Below, in pieces: positions 37,631 through 49,512 of a DNA stretch of 64,000 nucleotides; the first letter of the stretch is position 1, and the number at the start of each line of letters is the position of its first letter. The notes below the pieces were generated by a model, which searched no databases, was not told the origin of the DNA, and saw only the letters and a program-made list of their open reading frames with translations. Position numbers and translations under genes: made by a program. The DNA is from Neodontobutis hainanensis (taxonomy: Eukaryota > Chordata > Actinopteri > Gobiiformes > Odontobutidae). Location: the NCBI GenBank assembly GCA_024349245.1, contig JALDNG010000399.1, positions 62,001 to 126,000 of the forward strand, given 5' to 3'.

Positions 37631-38692
37631 TTATAAATTTTGTACTAAGTCATATAGATTGTTAGAAATATAGTCCGGCCTCCACTTTCTTTTCGAGGTC
37701 TCAGACTCTTTTTCCTCAAGTTCCTCTAATTTTTGGTAGTCCGCCATCGACGTAACTCCGGAGAGAACCAATGTTGTCCTAATGCCACAGTTTATTCCGA
37801 ATTTTATGTCTGTATCGATCCTGTTCACTTTAAAATTCTAACCTGTCACCGACCATACACGTGGTCTCAGAGTCGATTCCAAGTCTAAATTAAAAGCTGG
37901 GTAACATTTTTTGAATTAGCTCAAACATCCTGGTCGATGGTTTACCCATAACGATGGGTTCTCTTTTGCATGCAGTTTTTATCGCTGCTATCATGGTCCC
38001 GGAGCCTGATTCTAATTGTAAGCATACCAGGAAGGTTCCACCCATTAGTCGATGGTATGGTTGCATCTGTATTTGTTGCGATAAACTGAACTCTTTCGTC
38101 CTTTAAGTACATGGTGGCCTGCGCCAACTTAGAATAGTGAAAATTAGTGTCCAGGCCGGCCACAACTGCCCCAACCTGAATTGTTTTTAATGTTAAAATA
38201 CGTCGGGGTGTAGAATATTGTTTTTTTCATTCCACTCGGTTATATTCTAAATAGAGAAGGATTTTACTGTTGTTTCATACGTTTTGAAGCCATGGTTCCT
38301 GAGCTCTTCAGCCAAACCTGGTGCTCCACTACATACACACTTTTCTGAAACTCGATAGATTCCAGATAAGTTGAGGTCAAAAAGGAAGTGCAAAAGCATT
38401 CGTTCTAAATATTAAGATATGTAAAAACAATGTTTGGATCGAAACCGAATTTTTCCAACTTTTTACAAAATTGTTCACGTGTGAGGCGAGAGTTGTTTGT
38501 AACAAAGGCTAATTTTAGTTTCTAGTATATTTATAAAAATAAACTTTTGTCGTAATTGTTTGACCGCATTGATTGAATTGTTGATCAGATCTCCGCCGCG
38601 CCATAAAACACCTTATTTTACAGTAGAAAAATACCGTCACAATCCAGCAGAAAGATTTTGCACGATTTAACCAATTCAATTGAACCAAACAT
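37631..38692 (-). CDS. PGP/PDXP-type HAD phosphatase (phosphoglycolate phosphatase family)
   Basis: A cytosolic HAD-superfamily phosphatase of the family that hydrolyses 2-phosphoglycolate or pyridoxal phosphate. Nine exons are separated by introns of 23, 23, 24, 21, 26, 22, 21 and 22 nt (38612-38634, 38522-38544, 38405-38428, 38247-38267, 38176-38201, 38006-38027, 37885-37905, 37821-37842). All catalytic motifs are present: FLLDCDGVLWRGG (nucleophile Asp), AFVTNNS (motif II), MGKPS (Lys of motif III) and MVGDRIDTDIKFG (acidic motif IV). The cap region includes AVVAGLDTNFHYSKLAQA and NLPGSGTMIAA. Joined length is 880 nt, two short of 294 codons. One base seems missing at the exon 2 donor (near 38544) and one in exon 4 near 38326, where KSVYVV and GAPGLAEELRNHG are out of frame. 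Either the assembly lost two G residues or the gene is damaged. A 23-nt intron could explain the second site but would delete a conserved strand. Confidence 0.85.
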
Positions 38693-40770
38693 TTTTAATC
38701 GCAAATAAGATCTTTGAGGTAATTATTGCGAATTTTAACCACTCCTCTTAATCGTGTGTCGAATATGTACGGAATTCGACTAAGCATAAAATTCATTCAT
38801 ATAATATTTAACTTCGGTTGTTTTCAAACATATTAATTGATGCGTAAATCTTAGGGATTCATGTTTGTACAATGGCATTTATCCTTCCTTTGCTTGATGC
38901 TTTCTGTTATAAAAATCACCCAAACTTTTGAAAAATGATCGACTTGACAATTTCGCCTCTGAGGAATCCTGCTTCCATTTCTAATTTATTTCTCAGTGTC
39001 GAAATGTTTGTAAATAAGTAAATCAAATTCACAAACGTCGATTTTTGCTCTCTTTAGTCTGATAAGTGATCATTTCCAATTATTTAAGCGTATTTTTAAT
39101 ATTTCAGTGTTTTTATCGCTTAGGTGTCACCTTAGCAGTTTAGCTTTAATTTTTTAATGGTTGGTTCATTTTGTATATTTTCATTAAAGTTAGATCCCTT
39201 GAAATTTCTCGAAAAAATATTTGTTGTTGTTTATTTTCACATTTCCGCGAATCTAGTTAACAATTTACAAACTCAGGCATGGAAAAACGTTTGGTGAATA
39301 GTTGAGACAACCGGAAAAGAACCGACAAAGTTATTTCACTAATTTTAAGAAACTTAAAAAGCAGAGTTATGCATCAAAATCGTTGGAATTTTTTGACTGG
39401 TTATTTAGATAAGAAGTATATTATTGATTATGAATTGAAGATATTATCTGAGTTTGCGCGAATATAAAGATGGAAGAAATAAATTTATTGATCTTATTCT
39501 TCTACATAAAATTACCTGATACTTACAAACGATTTTTTGATTTCATGAATATCAACCTTAATTTATCACAAGTGTTAAAAGTGAACAAATCATCAAATAG
39601 AGTTAGTATCATTCTAAAATTTTGATATAGCCTATCAGTTTGTCGTAATATCAAATAATCGGCTAACTTTGTGCGTGCGCATTGCATTTAAAACACCATG
39701 TTTTTCCATGCACGAATAAAAATTTTTGATCGTATGCTTGAATCACCTCTTTGATATATAATAAAACTTCTTTCTGTTTATAATGGCTACAGCTGATGTT
39801 TTATTCGTATTTTTTATTTGATTTAAATATATAATTGGTTTATCACAGACATAAGTTTAACTAATATTTTTTGTGCGTTAGTTTTAGAGTGTTAAGATCA
39901 ATCAATATCACCAGTGTAAAACCATTTAATTTAAGACCTCGTTTTTTAGCATTGTCAGCATATGCTCTCTTTTAGAATAAAATTGAAATAAACATTCAAT
40001 CAATAAGTTAATCATTACCGTAATCCACCCTCTGTTTACAGGTTTTATATGAGGGAAATGTTACTGAGACGTTTTATAAAAATGCAAAAATTCAACGTTA
40101 TTATGTTCACACGAAACGTGGTTATTTTTAAATTAATCCGAACCAGGACTACTTACTCAATGAAGGCTCTTCAAAAGAGTTCCAGCCAATTGCCATGGAT
40201 TTAGCGTCGGAATTTTTTCAGTATTTGATCAAAAACACGCACACCCAAAAAACTTAAAAATTATATTCACCCCTTTTGAACATTTTCCTCAACACTATGA
40301 ACACAAACTTGCAGGGTAGCAAAGAAAACCGTAAATATGAATCATTTAAGTGTGGAAAATTCTCAAATGAAACTCTTCGCACAACTATAAAAACACACGA
40401 TTCCGTTTTACTTTCCAGTTGGTAAATTTTCCAAAAAATCGAAATTGTCATTTTTGACTTTTTTAAAAGTCAGTTTGTTCAACGTGTGAAAAATTCGAAT
40501 TTTGTTTTCAGTTCATGTTTTTCTTAAAATATACCAATCAGATTGATTTTCCCCTTTAAGCTCACCTGTCAACATATATTCATAAAATACCAGCATTTTT
40601 ATTTTTAAGCCAAAATAATAGCAAAAGTAACGCTTTATAAACGGTTAAATAAATATTATAAGAAAAGAAGAGCTTTAAAGAAGGATGTAACAAAAATTCG
40701 GGTGTATATACCAGGTGAGTGATTCTTGAGCATATTTTGAACGATTTACTATATTAATCAATATAAACAA
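38693..40770. other. AT-rich intergenic stretch
   Basis: No ORF or exon chain with protein-like content was seen upstream of the phosphatase. The 40254-40451 minus frame looks like chance. Confidence 0.45.
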
Positions 40771-40773
40771 AAA

Positions 40774-41729
40774 GGAGGTAATGCCTGTGAGGTAAGGTGT
40801 GTCTGAATGGCCAAGGAGAGAGGAGGTTTTTAATGGGTTAGAGCCCTACACTACTCAACTCTTAATGTTCAAATCGTGAAGAGAGAACAGAACGGTTTAA
40901 CCACGTAAGCAGAGATCCACCGAAAAACGTAAATCAACGAAAACTTCCTTCGGACGATCCTATGATAGGTTTGATTTATCCTTGCGATAAAATTGATGAA
41001 TAAGATGTGAATATACACTTGAGACTCTAGGCGATCAGTTTTCACCGATGCTCCAAAGAGTACATTGAAGATGTAGACGAATGGGATCTTAAAAGAACAT
41101 TTTGTTATAACTCTAAGAGTTGATTTTAGGTTGAGTAGTGCACGTGCAGCCTTTTTAAATTTTATCGAACGCTTCGAGTACCGAGTTAACACAGACAACA
41201 TAAAGCTATGATAAATATCGATGAACTTTTTTCATTTAGTTTTAGGTTCAGTGCATTTTTTAAACTCCAAAGGAAACTAATGCTGTATTTCCTTCTATAA
41301 TCATTGAAAACGAACCTCTCTTCACATATAAGATAAATATGGCAGTCAGATTGGCTTATCAGAGAGCCGACTCCCATTAAGGTTGAGTTAAAAACACATA
41401 CATTCCTTTCAACGACGCGATGTGATACGAGAGTTATGCAATGACTGAATTTGCTATGGGCAAAATATTAAGCGTTTATCTCTGAGATATTATGCATAAT
41501 GAAATTTGGAATCGGCTCATATTCATTCACACGTAAAATTAATCCATCAACATTACATCAAAAATATACACAAGTCAGAAAAGAAACAAGATTTCGAAAA
41601 TTATGTCAGCCTTTTCAACGAAATAGCACGCTCATAGAAATGGATACAAAGAAACGGAATTCGTCGTATGTAGAAATAAGGATAATTCCTCCTGTCTCGA
41701 ATTTTGTGTCTTTACATCTTAAGGGATGA
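40774..41729 (+). CDS. Unresolved coding-like region
   Basis: Several plus-strand segments read like protein in changing frames: GVSEWPRREEVFNGLEPYTT (about 40798), a longer piece with SRDPPKNVNQRKLPSDDPMI and GLIYPCDKIDE ending at a TAA near 41002, FHRCSKEYIEDVDEWDLKRT (about 41030-41105), NEPLFTYKINMAVRLAYQRA (about 41306-41365) and an ORF at 41499-41729 with SSYVEIRIIPPVSNFVSLHL. The frame shifts could be micro-introns or decay; I could not find a fully consistent splice chain. A 110-codon minus-strand frame (40869-41201) covers the same DNA and is an alternative. No family is recognised. Confidence 0.33.
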
Positions 41730-42383
41730 GTATGAATCTTCAAGGAAACATACTACGATGAAATTGGACAGTTGACACATATATTTATCTGAGTATTTTT
41801 ATTGATGAAAAATAGAATTTAGACAACTTAATTAAAAACCACATTTTTAAAGTGATGATAAAAGTTTAATATTTGTGGAAAACAAGACCATATCCGAAGA
41901 ATAAACTTTTCAAAATTTATATTTTATAAATCATGGATTGTGTTCGTGGGCCAGTATGTATTACTCTTTAAAAATAATGAGGTATAAAGGGTTGGCTTCG
42001 ATTTTCCAGCTTGATAACACATCAGACCCAAATCGAACAATTTTACGTTCCTTCGTTAAATACTAGAATGTATAAAAGTAGGATTTTTTATCTTTTGATT
42101 TTCTCATAGCCAAATGGCAGAGGTAAATAGTTACAACCCCAAAATTAGGCAACTATATAACCATCCGTGAAGGTAAAGTTAGGTTGTTACGATTTATGTT
42201 TGGATGAAAGACTAAAATATTAATGTTGTGGGGATCTCTTTAAACAACCCCTAAATATTAAATTCAGCTTTGTATCAGAGGGATTAAAAAGGTATCAAAG
42301 TTTAAAGAACACACAAAAAACACTTAAATAGATCTCACATCATTACAATGAATAAGAAAAATTTAATTTGAAGAAACAGAATT

Positions 42384-42665
42384 TTAGAACATTTTAGACT
42401 TACGCAGGCACATTGTGAATAAGCACGAGTTACTTTCAGCCGCCTCATTGAAACTATGACGTAAAAGTTCTTTTTTAAAATTTATAAAAAATTTACTTTT
42501 GTTTATCGTGATGTAAGAAAAATAATCTTTCTTATTACATCGAAAAAAGCTGATATTTTTTCCACTCACACGATTAAAGTTTAAACCTTGCGAGGAGAGA
42601 AATGCTAAAGGGTTCGTATTGTTCGACGTGATAATAAAAGTTATCGAATTGCATACACTTATCAA
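42384..42665 (-). CDS. Possible exon, unidentified
   Basis: A 93-codon minus-strand frame includes LRHSFNEAAESNSCLFTMCL and has a consensus donor (GTAAGT) at about 42405-42400, so the true exon may end there. No linked exon was found and no domain is recognised. Confidence 0.25.
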   Translation of the reverse strand: MISVCNSITFIITSNNTNPLAFLSSQGLNFNRVSGKNISFFRCNKKDYFSYITINKSKFFINFKKELLRHSFNEAAESNSCLFTMCLRKSKMF

Positions 42666-43546
42666 TTTTTCATGACGAATTTTTACGAGATCAGAAAACG
42701 ATAATCAGTCATGTAAAAACTGATAACTTGATGGTGTAGGTTTTGAAAAATTTTCAACGTGTGGACAATCATTGATTCAAACTGATGGCACATCCTTAAT
42801 CGAAGATTCGAAATAAAAAGCGCATCCAATTGACAAAATCACAAAAATTATATGGTTAAAAAATTCATATGTAGTGGATTTCAAGGTCTTCTCCAAAATC
42901 ACACCAGCTAGCCTTCAAAAGAATCAATTTTCAACCTATTCTTACCAAGGTGAGAAAAGACTGAAAAAATAAATGGTGGAAATATCACATAATAACATGA
43001 AATAAAGATATAATAACTTAACATTTCTACTTTTAACTACTCATGTAGTAGATACTGGTAAATACAATGGAGCACATGATAAATTCCGACATTATCCCTT
43101 AGGAAAGATAAAACGTCCATGTTAAAGGAATGTATCATGATTTTTTGAAGAGCAGAATGAGTTCAACTCATGAGAAGTTTAATCAATAAGAGATGTGCAT
43201 TTACGTCCTACCTTCTAGCCTTGTTTCAATTGTTTTGTCCGTAGAATTCCTCATCTCAACTCGATTCCCTCGTCAGGATACCTAAAGCGTCATTTAGTGT
43301 TTAGGCTGCACTCAAAAATCATTTCAAATTGCTCTCTACCCATAAGGGAAACTCTACCTATGCGACTTTAGTTCTTTGGATTTTCTCTGAAATCACATTT
43401 TCAATGTCATTGTACAAGTCTAACGGAAACAATAATGTACTCTATGATCCTTATAAAACCGTCAAATATTTTTGATTTAGATATTTTGCAAGATAATATC
43501 TCGTAGATTTTAATTTATTTACATAATTTATAACAAATAAAAATGA

Positions 43547-43592
43547 CGGTTCCTCGGCATTCCGAGCACAGTTAACGAGCGCCGAAGAACCG
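43547..43592. other. GC-rich stem-loop
   Basis: CGGTTCCTCGGC (43547-43558) pairs with GCCGAAGAACCG (43581-43592) with one mismatch, leaving a 22-nt loop. An internal CTCGG...CCGAG alternative also exists. In DNA this AT-rich the palindrome is unlikely to be chance. It could be a structured RNA element, a transposon remnant or a replication-related hairpin; no known RNA family fits. Confidence 0.45.
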
Positions 43593-44340
43593 CTTTTCGA
43601 AACTTCAAAAATTAAGATCTTCCAACTCGCTCAGAATCAGACAAATACTACTGTAACGCGAAATAACACTCGCTCATATTTGAGCCACAAATTACATTTT
43701 TAGGTTTTATTATGATGTCAATACCACATTATACAATAAATAGTTGGTGTTTCTTGAATTATACAACTTAAGGCAATTTAATAAATGGATGTTGTGATGC
43801 AACTACAAAGAAATTACAAATTACTAATAATAGATATTGAACTCTACTTGACGATCTGGTCCAAAATCGATAGTTTATTATTTTGATGTGTAAAACAAGA
43901 ATTATACAAACGCGAGACAACAAATCAATCGTCAAAGATAGACACTCTAAGTATTACATTCAGATACCAGTTATATCTCACAATTTTTAACTATCTTGGA
44001 GTCTTCTGACGATTCTTCCTAACTGCCAAGGGTATGGTAATTTGACTAATTTATCTCGATTCAATTGAAACCTTTTTTCATGAGATTTGATCAGGACTTT
44101 ATGTCAACACGGAGAAAACCTTAATTTATATTTAAATTTTAAAGGGGAACTGTATAAATCAGACTCATTGTGATATTTCCATAATATATCTTTCCCTGTT
44201 TTGTTTTCGAGATTCGGGATCGGTGCCTTTCGCTGGTTTTCGATTTCTGAATGATGCAAAAAATCAAAGCAAAGTTAAAATATATCTTTAAAAGATAAAT
44301 TAATTGAATGCTTGACATAGGCTTTAGTAAATTTGTACTA

Positions 44341-44830
44341 GTAGGTGTTGGTTTTCTCTGCGATGGAAGTTACGTTAATTTTCCGGTTTATGAAATTCTT
44401 TCGAAATCTAATTGCTGGTTGTTTGGTCTCTCATGACAAAGAGGAATAACCAAACGCCAAGAACTCACTTTGAATAACTTATCCTGGTGTTAAGTCTCAC
44501 GAAAACATCCTGTAAAATTTATGTTTAATTCTCCCCAACTTTTAAATATCGTGCATGTTTTTAAATAGAATAAATATTTTAGATTAATTTTCATATTTAT
44601 CAACTCTAGAAGTGTTTTTCACCTAAAGATAAGAGACAACCCTGCTTCATGACCGACTGATGCTTCTACGAAAGTTTCCGTTTTGGGTTCAACTCATATT
44701 TTACCCGGCACAAGAGAAATCTGAACGAGGATGTCTCAAGGAGGTGAGGCGTTTGAACAGCCAACCAGGTGGGTAGAGCTTCGTCGGAAAACGAAAACAC
44801 TCGACGAATCACTTTGATAACTTTCTACGT
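44341..44830 (+). other. Coding-like fragments, unresolved
   Basis: Two plus-strand pieces stand out: VGVGFLCDGSYVNFPVYEIL (about 44341-44400) and, after an ATG at about 44730, MSQGGEAFEQPTRWVELRRK. They are in different frames with AT-rich sequence between them. They may be exons of one gene or remnants of an element. No family is recognised. Confidence 0.28.
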
Positions 44831-47800
44831 CGATTTAACTCATCATGCTCAAAAAATCCAGCCTTAAAATGATATTCAAGTCAACGTCTCACTTTAGTTA
44901 ATTCATGTTTTATCAATTATAGTTAAATTAAAATAAAAATCCAGAAAAATTGTCAAGTATTTGATCGATGCTTATATTATTGAATTTTATTTTAGTTCAT
45001 GATGAATAAAGAACAGCCTAACTAAACAAATAAATTTATTAGCGTTAATAGATTTTAAAATCTAAAGTTCCGCAAGCTACTTTGATAAATCATATTCGAT
45101 TACAAAATTTATCAATAACATACATGTAAATATCTGGGAACTTATAAACCATGGTTCGTGTATCAGTGAAATTTTAATTTTCATAAAGATAATTCTTATC
45201 TTCGGTTTGCATTTTTATAAAATAGGTGAACCAGAATCATAGTTATACATAGGAATTATCTTTTTCAGTTTTTACAAAAGTACCAAGGTAATACTATAAT
45301 TAACAAGTTTTAGCAATAATTTTAAATTTTAAACCCACTAGAAGGAACAAGATACGTATTTATCTTTTTTATAGAATGAACAGGATCAAAGAATTTGGGC
45401 GTCTTAAATAATTCTATCTTTTTGTGTTTATTTTTCTTGAAATATGATGACTTTTTAAATTAAATCGAGGTGTATCTTAAATTCAGCACGGATTTCACCA
45501 TGTAACATGAGCGCCAATGATAGAATTTTAAAATAATTCTTTAATTTGTTACATTCTTATTTTGACATCTAAAACTTTAATTTTAGTTTCAATTCTTTTA
45601 AAGGTAATTTGAAAATATAGAATGAACCTGTATGGATTTTTGAATAATACATGTTTTCGTCATTGCTTTCAAAATTCTACCACCGAGGAAAATCGTAACA
45701 ACGGTATGCGAATGAGTGTTTTTATTTTCCTTAACGTGTAATACTTCATTATTATATTCTAGTGTCAACCCATTTAGGTTTAACACCTAAGCTTGACATT
45801 TAGTGGTGCTCTTCAGCAAAATTTTAAAAATTAGTGAACTTGATTAAAAATATTTCAATTCATAATTTGATTTTCATACTTCTGTCTGCCACTCCAATCG
45901 AAAATTAGACGCTTGTTCACACTGGTTATAGTTAAACGGTAACGAGGTTTAAATGAAATTCAATTTTTTTTTGGAATTCAAGTAAATTGAAAAAATATTT
46001 TTAACACGTGCTGTTATTCAAAACAAAGTACCCTTCAAATAGAAGTGGTTTCAATGTAAATGTGAGCGTGAAATGACAAAAAAGGTCAAATGAGCGGCAA
46101 GAAACCTGAAGTAAGTTTATGTAAGTACAACAAAAATTTTCAAAAATGGAACTTGAATCTTACTAAAAGTATTAAAATATATAAAATAACAATAATGAAA
46201 AAAGAATGAGTAAAGTTAATAAAATCAATTGAAAGGGCGAAGAAACCCGATTGCCTATCTTATTGATAGAAAATAGAACCACATGTTTTGAAAAAGAAAA
46301 TGTCTCTTTTTAAAGTTTTCTCAAAAAATTAGTGAAAAAATATACAATTTTAAGAGGTAAAAATCAAGAAACTCCCTTACGAACTATCTTCTGCTCATTC
46401 AAGTGGAAATTTTTTCGAGGCTTAAATCACCGTTTCCAGAAAAAAGTACGGTCTATACGTTTGTAGATCAATCGATAAAATTTAAAATGATAAGAAAACT
46501 CGAAATATTTAAATGTAAATTAGCCTGCACGATTCCACATCTTTCATAAGGAGTAGAAGAAACACATCTTAAATTAGCATACAAAAAACTTCAGGATATA
46601 TTCAGTAATAATTATTGATAATTCTGAAAGAAACTTTGAATACTTCAATTATGGTGGAAAAATCCTTTGATGTCTACAATAAAAGGAAACTTTGAAAATT
46701 TTGTTTATGAGTATGACTCATCTCTTCAAAGTGATCACATGAATTAAAACTCCACGATTTTGAAAACGACCAAAAACCAACGAGATAAATAAGTTTATAA
46801 ATGAGTTCACATATTGAACATAAGAGTCTAAAGAAACAAAATGAACAAAATTTAAAGAAAACTGATAAAGCAATACTTATGATTTTTTTCGATTTTTTCA
46901 CAAATTATAAAATTTACTGAATTTATGTTTTATTCTGTAAAAAACAGCTATTCACAAATTTCTTGAACGTACCACCTTATTGGTATTTTAATTTGAAGCC
47001 TGACATGCTTTGGGTAAATTTAAGGTAGAAAGACAAAACCCACAATCATTCGTACGCTTGAATTTTAGATGAAAGTTGTAACCGAAAAGTAACGATGAAA
47101 TTGTAATGTCAACTATTGAGTAAAATTATTTTTCAAATTGAGATGATGAAATAAAATGATTAAATTACATTTTTGACAACCATATCAAAATAATTCACAA
47201 TTTTAAATTCCGACTCTTCGCAGTTGTCAAAGTGCCCAACCGACTAAAAAAGTATTAAGATACACCTTTGAAAGAATAATATGAATTCATCAAAACATTT
47301 CACAGTTTTCATAAATGTTCCTCATTTTTTAACTATGTTGCATCTTAAGAATTGACCCTGTCGATATCTGCATTAGTTACAAAATATACTAAACTTCAGA
47401 ATGAGATGCTAAAATTTTAATCCACGCATTCTAGTTATAATTCAAATCTTAACAGAAAGAATTAGTATGTATTAGTGTTAGAATAAACAAAGTAATAATA
47501 TACGAGAACGAAATTTATGACCATATTAACTTTTCTAAACATTGAAATTAAAAGCGATTAACATTATCACGAGAAAAAATGTTTTTTATTGAAATGTTAA
47601 ATTTTTAATAATAAATTTAATAGCATATTCCTTTATACGCCTTGAAAAGAATTAGCCAAAGTAACTATTGACCAACGAATGCGCACACGTGTTATGGAAA
47701 TTGCCGTATTGAAATTTTTTCTTCCATTATTAGAAAACTCGCCGCCTACAAGAACTTTAGAATTAGCATTACGAGTTGTGAAGTATAAGAGTTCTAGTTG

Positions 47801-48134
47801 AAATATCTTTAAATAAAAAATGCTGTGATAATATATTTTAAAATTCAGTGTAACTCATGTTATCTTTGTGAGTTGAATTTTCAAATAATTAGTTAGAGTC
47901 GGCTATGTCCTTTTTGGAAAGTCCATGTTGTTTACAGAATAATCTTAAAATTATTTTAGTGGTTTCTGCTCATCGGAGGGAATTATTCGGTTTTAATTAC
48001 TTTATTCTCATGAAATTACTACAAATAGAGGTTGGAGCTTAAAAAAATTTTTGAGAATATATCAGTCACCTGAAGTCGAGAAATATTTTGAAATTAATTT
48101 TGATGATAATCATCAATGATAAAAAATTATTAAA
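44831..48134. other. AT-rich stretch
   Basis: Only weak frames were seen. The minus frame at 45598-45786 (including HSHTVVTIFLGGRILKAMTK) is mildly protein-like. The 46674-46901 minus frame is low-complexity Phe/Leu/Ser and looks like chance. Confidence 0.4.
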
Positions 48135-49512
48135 ATGCAAACCCATGCTTTCCGTCGCCATTATTTACGAGAATGCGGGAGAATAATTGACACAATCCGA
48201 GGAATGATTAAATTTGGCCTAAATCCATCAAGTTTTCCACTTTTTTATAAACTTAGTTCTTAACAGTAAAGCATGTGATTTTCTTAATTTCTTCAAGTTC
48301 AAATGCATCAAAAGATTTATGGCTGAGGCAACCTTTGTTCGGGAGAAACCACACATTTCTGTTGGCACGATAGGCCATGTGGATCATGGAAAAACTACTC
48401 TTACCGCTGCTATTACAAAGGTACTTTCTCACAGGGGCCTGGCCAAATTCAGAACCTATGAAACTATCGACAACGCCCCTGAAGAAAAAACTCGTGGTAT
48501 TACCATACAATCGTCTGTCGTTGAGTACCAAACCGAGACTCGGCATTACTGCCACATCGACTGTCCCGGTCATATCGATTACATCAAAAATATGATCACT
48601 GGTGTCGCCAGGATGGATGGTGGTATACTCGTAGTTGGGGCTTCCGATGGTAGTATGCCCCAAACACGTGAACACGTTTTACTTTCGAAGCAGATCGGAA
48701 TCAAGGATCTTATTGTGTTTATTAACAAGGTTGACGAGATGCAGGATAAGGAAATTCTGGAACTAGTTGAAATGGACGTTAAAGAATTACTAACCAAACA
48801 CGGCTTCGATACAGAAAAAACTCCGATATTATATGGATCAGCTCTACTTGCATTGAAAGGGGATCAGTCCCCAATAGGTGTGCCTGCAGTTGAAAATCTT
48901 ATCAAAATCCTTGATAGTCATATAAAAATGCCTCAACGCGATCTTGAGCGACCGTTTTTCATGTCAATCGAGGAGACTTTTAACCTCACGGGGCGAGGGA
49001 CTGTTGTTACTGGAAAAGTTGAATCTGGCACTCTTTTAAAGGGTGCAGAGTTGGAGTTGATAGGTTATCGCCCTACTCCTTTGAAAACCCAATGCGCCGG
49101 CGTTCAGATGTTCCACAAAAATCTCGAGCAGGCACAGGCCGGTGATGCATTGGGAGCACTTTTAAGAAACGTTAAGCGTTCAGACATCCATCGCGGCATG
49201 TCACTCTGCGCTATCGGGCAGTATAAGGGATTCAGTCATTTCATGGCAAAGATGTACTTCTTGCGAACAGACGAAGGCGGTCGACATACCCCATTCTTTA
49301 ACAACTACCAACCACAAATGTTTCTAAGAACCGCAATGATAAGCTGTCGAATCACATTACCTCAAAATAAAGAAATGGTGATGCCAGGGGACACTGGCGA
49401 TTTTGAAATGAACCTCCCACATCCTCTAGTTCTTGAAGAAGGTCTTCGCTTCACCTTGAGAGAGGGTAACAAAACAATCGGCACGGGATTAATCACAAAA
49501 CTTGTTGGCTAA
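48135..49512 (+). CDS. TUFM: Mitochondrial elongation factor Tu, with presequence exon
   Basis: EF-Tu delivers aminoacyl-tRNA to the mitochondrial ribosome in a GTP-dependent way. The GTPase domain has all G motifs: GTIGHVDHGKTT (P-loop), GITI (switch I), DCPGH, NKVD and GSAL. Domains 2 and 3 are complete, with TGRGTVVTGKVESG, RNVKRSDIHRGM, EGGRHTPFF and the C-terminal FTLREGNKTIGTGLI. The frame from the ATG at 48319 has 397 codons but would lack any targeting sequence. An upstream exon (48135-48231, starting MQTHAFRRHYLRECGRIIDT, Arg-rich) joins through a 25-nt GT...AG intron (48232-48256) in phase 1 and runs in frame into the body. The product is 450 residues, close to human TUFM, with a plausible mitochondrial presequence of about 50 residues. 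The body is certain; the first exon is inferred from frame, splice sites and composition. The intron-free part is unusually GC-balanced. Confidence 0.92.

Noticed and set aside
40869..41201. 110-codon minus-strand ORF
   Set aside because: The plus strand of the same DNA gives more protein-like segments; the minus frame has no recognisable motif. It is kept only as an alternative in the plus-strand entry.
48253..48675. 140-codon minus-strand ORF opposite EF-Tu
   Set aside because: It is an antisense shadow of the EF-Tu coding sequence.
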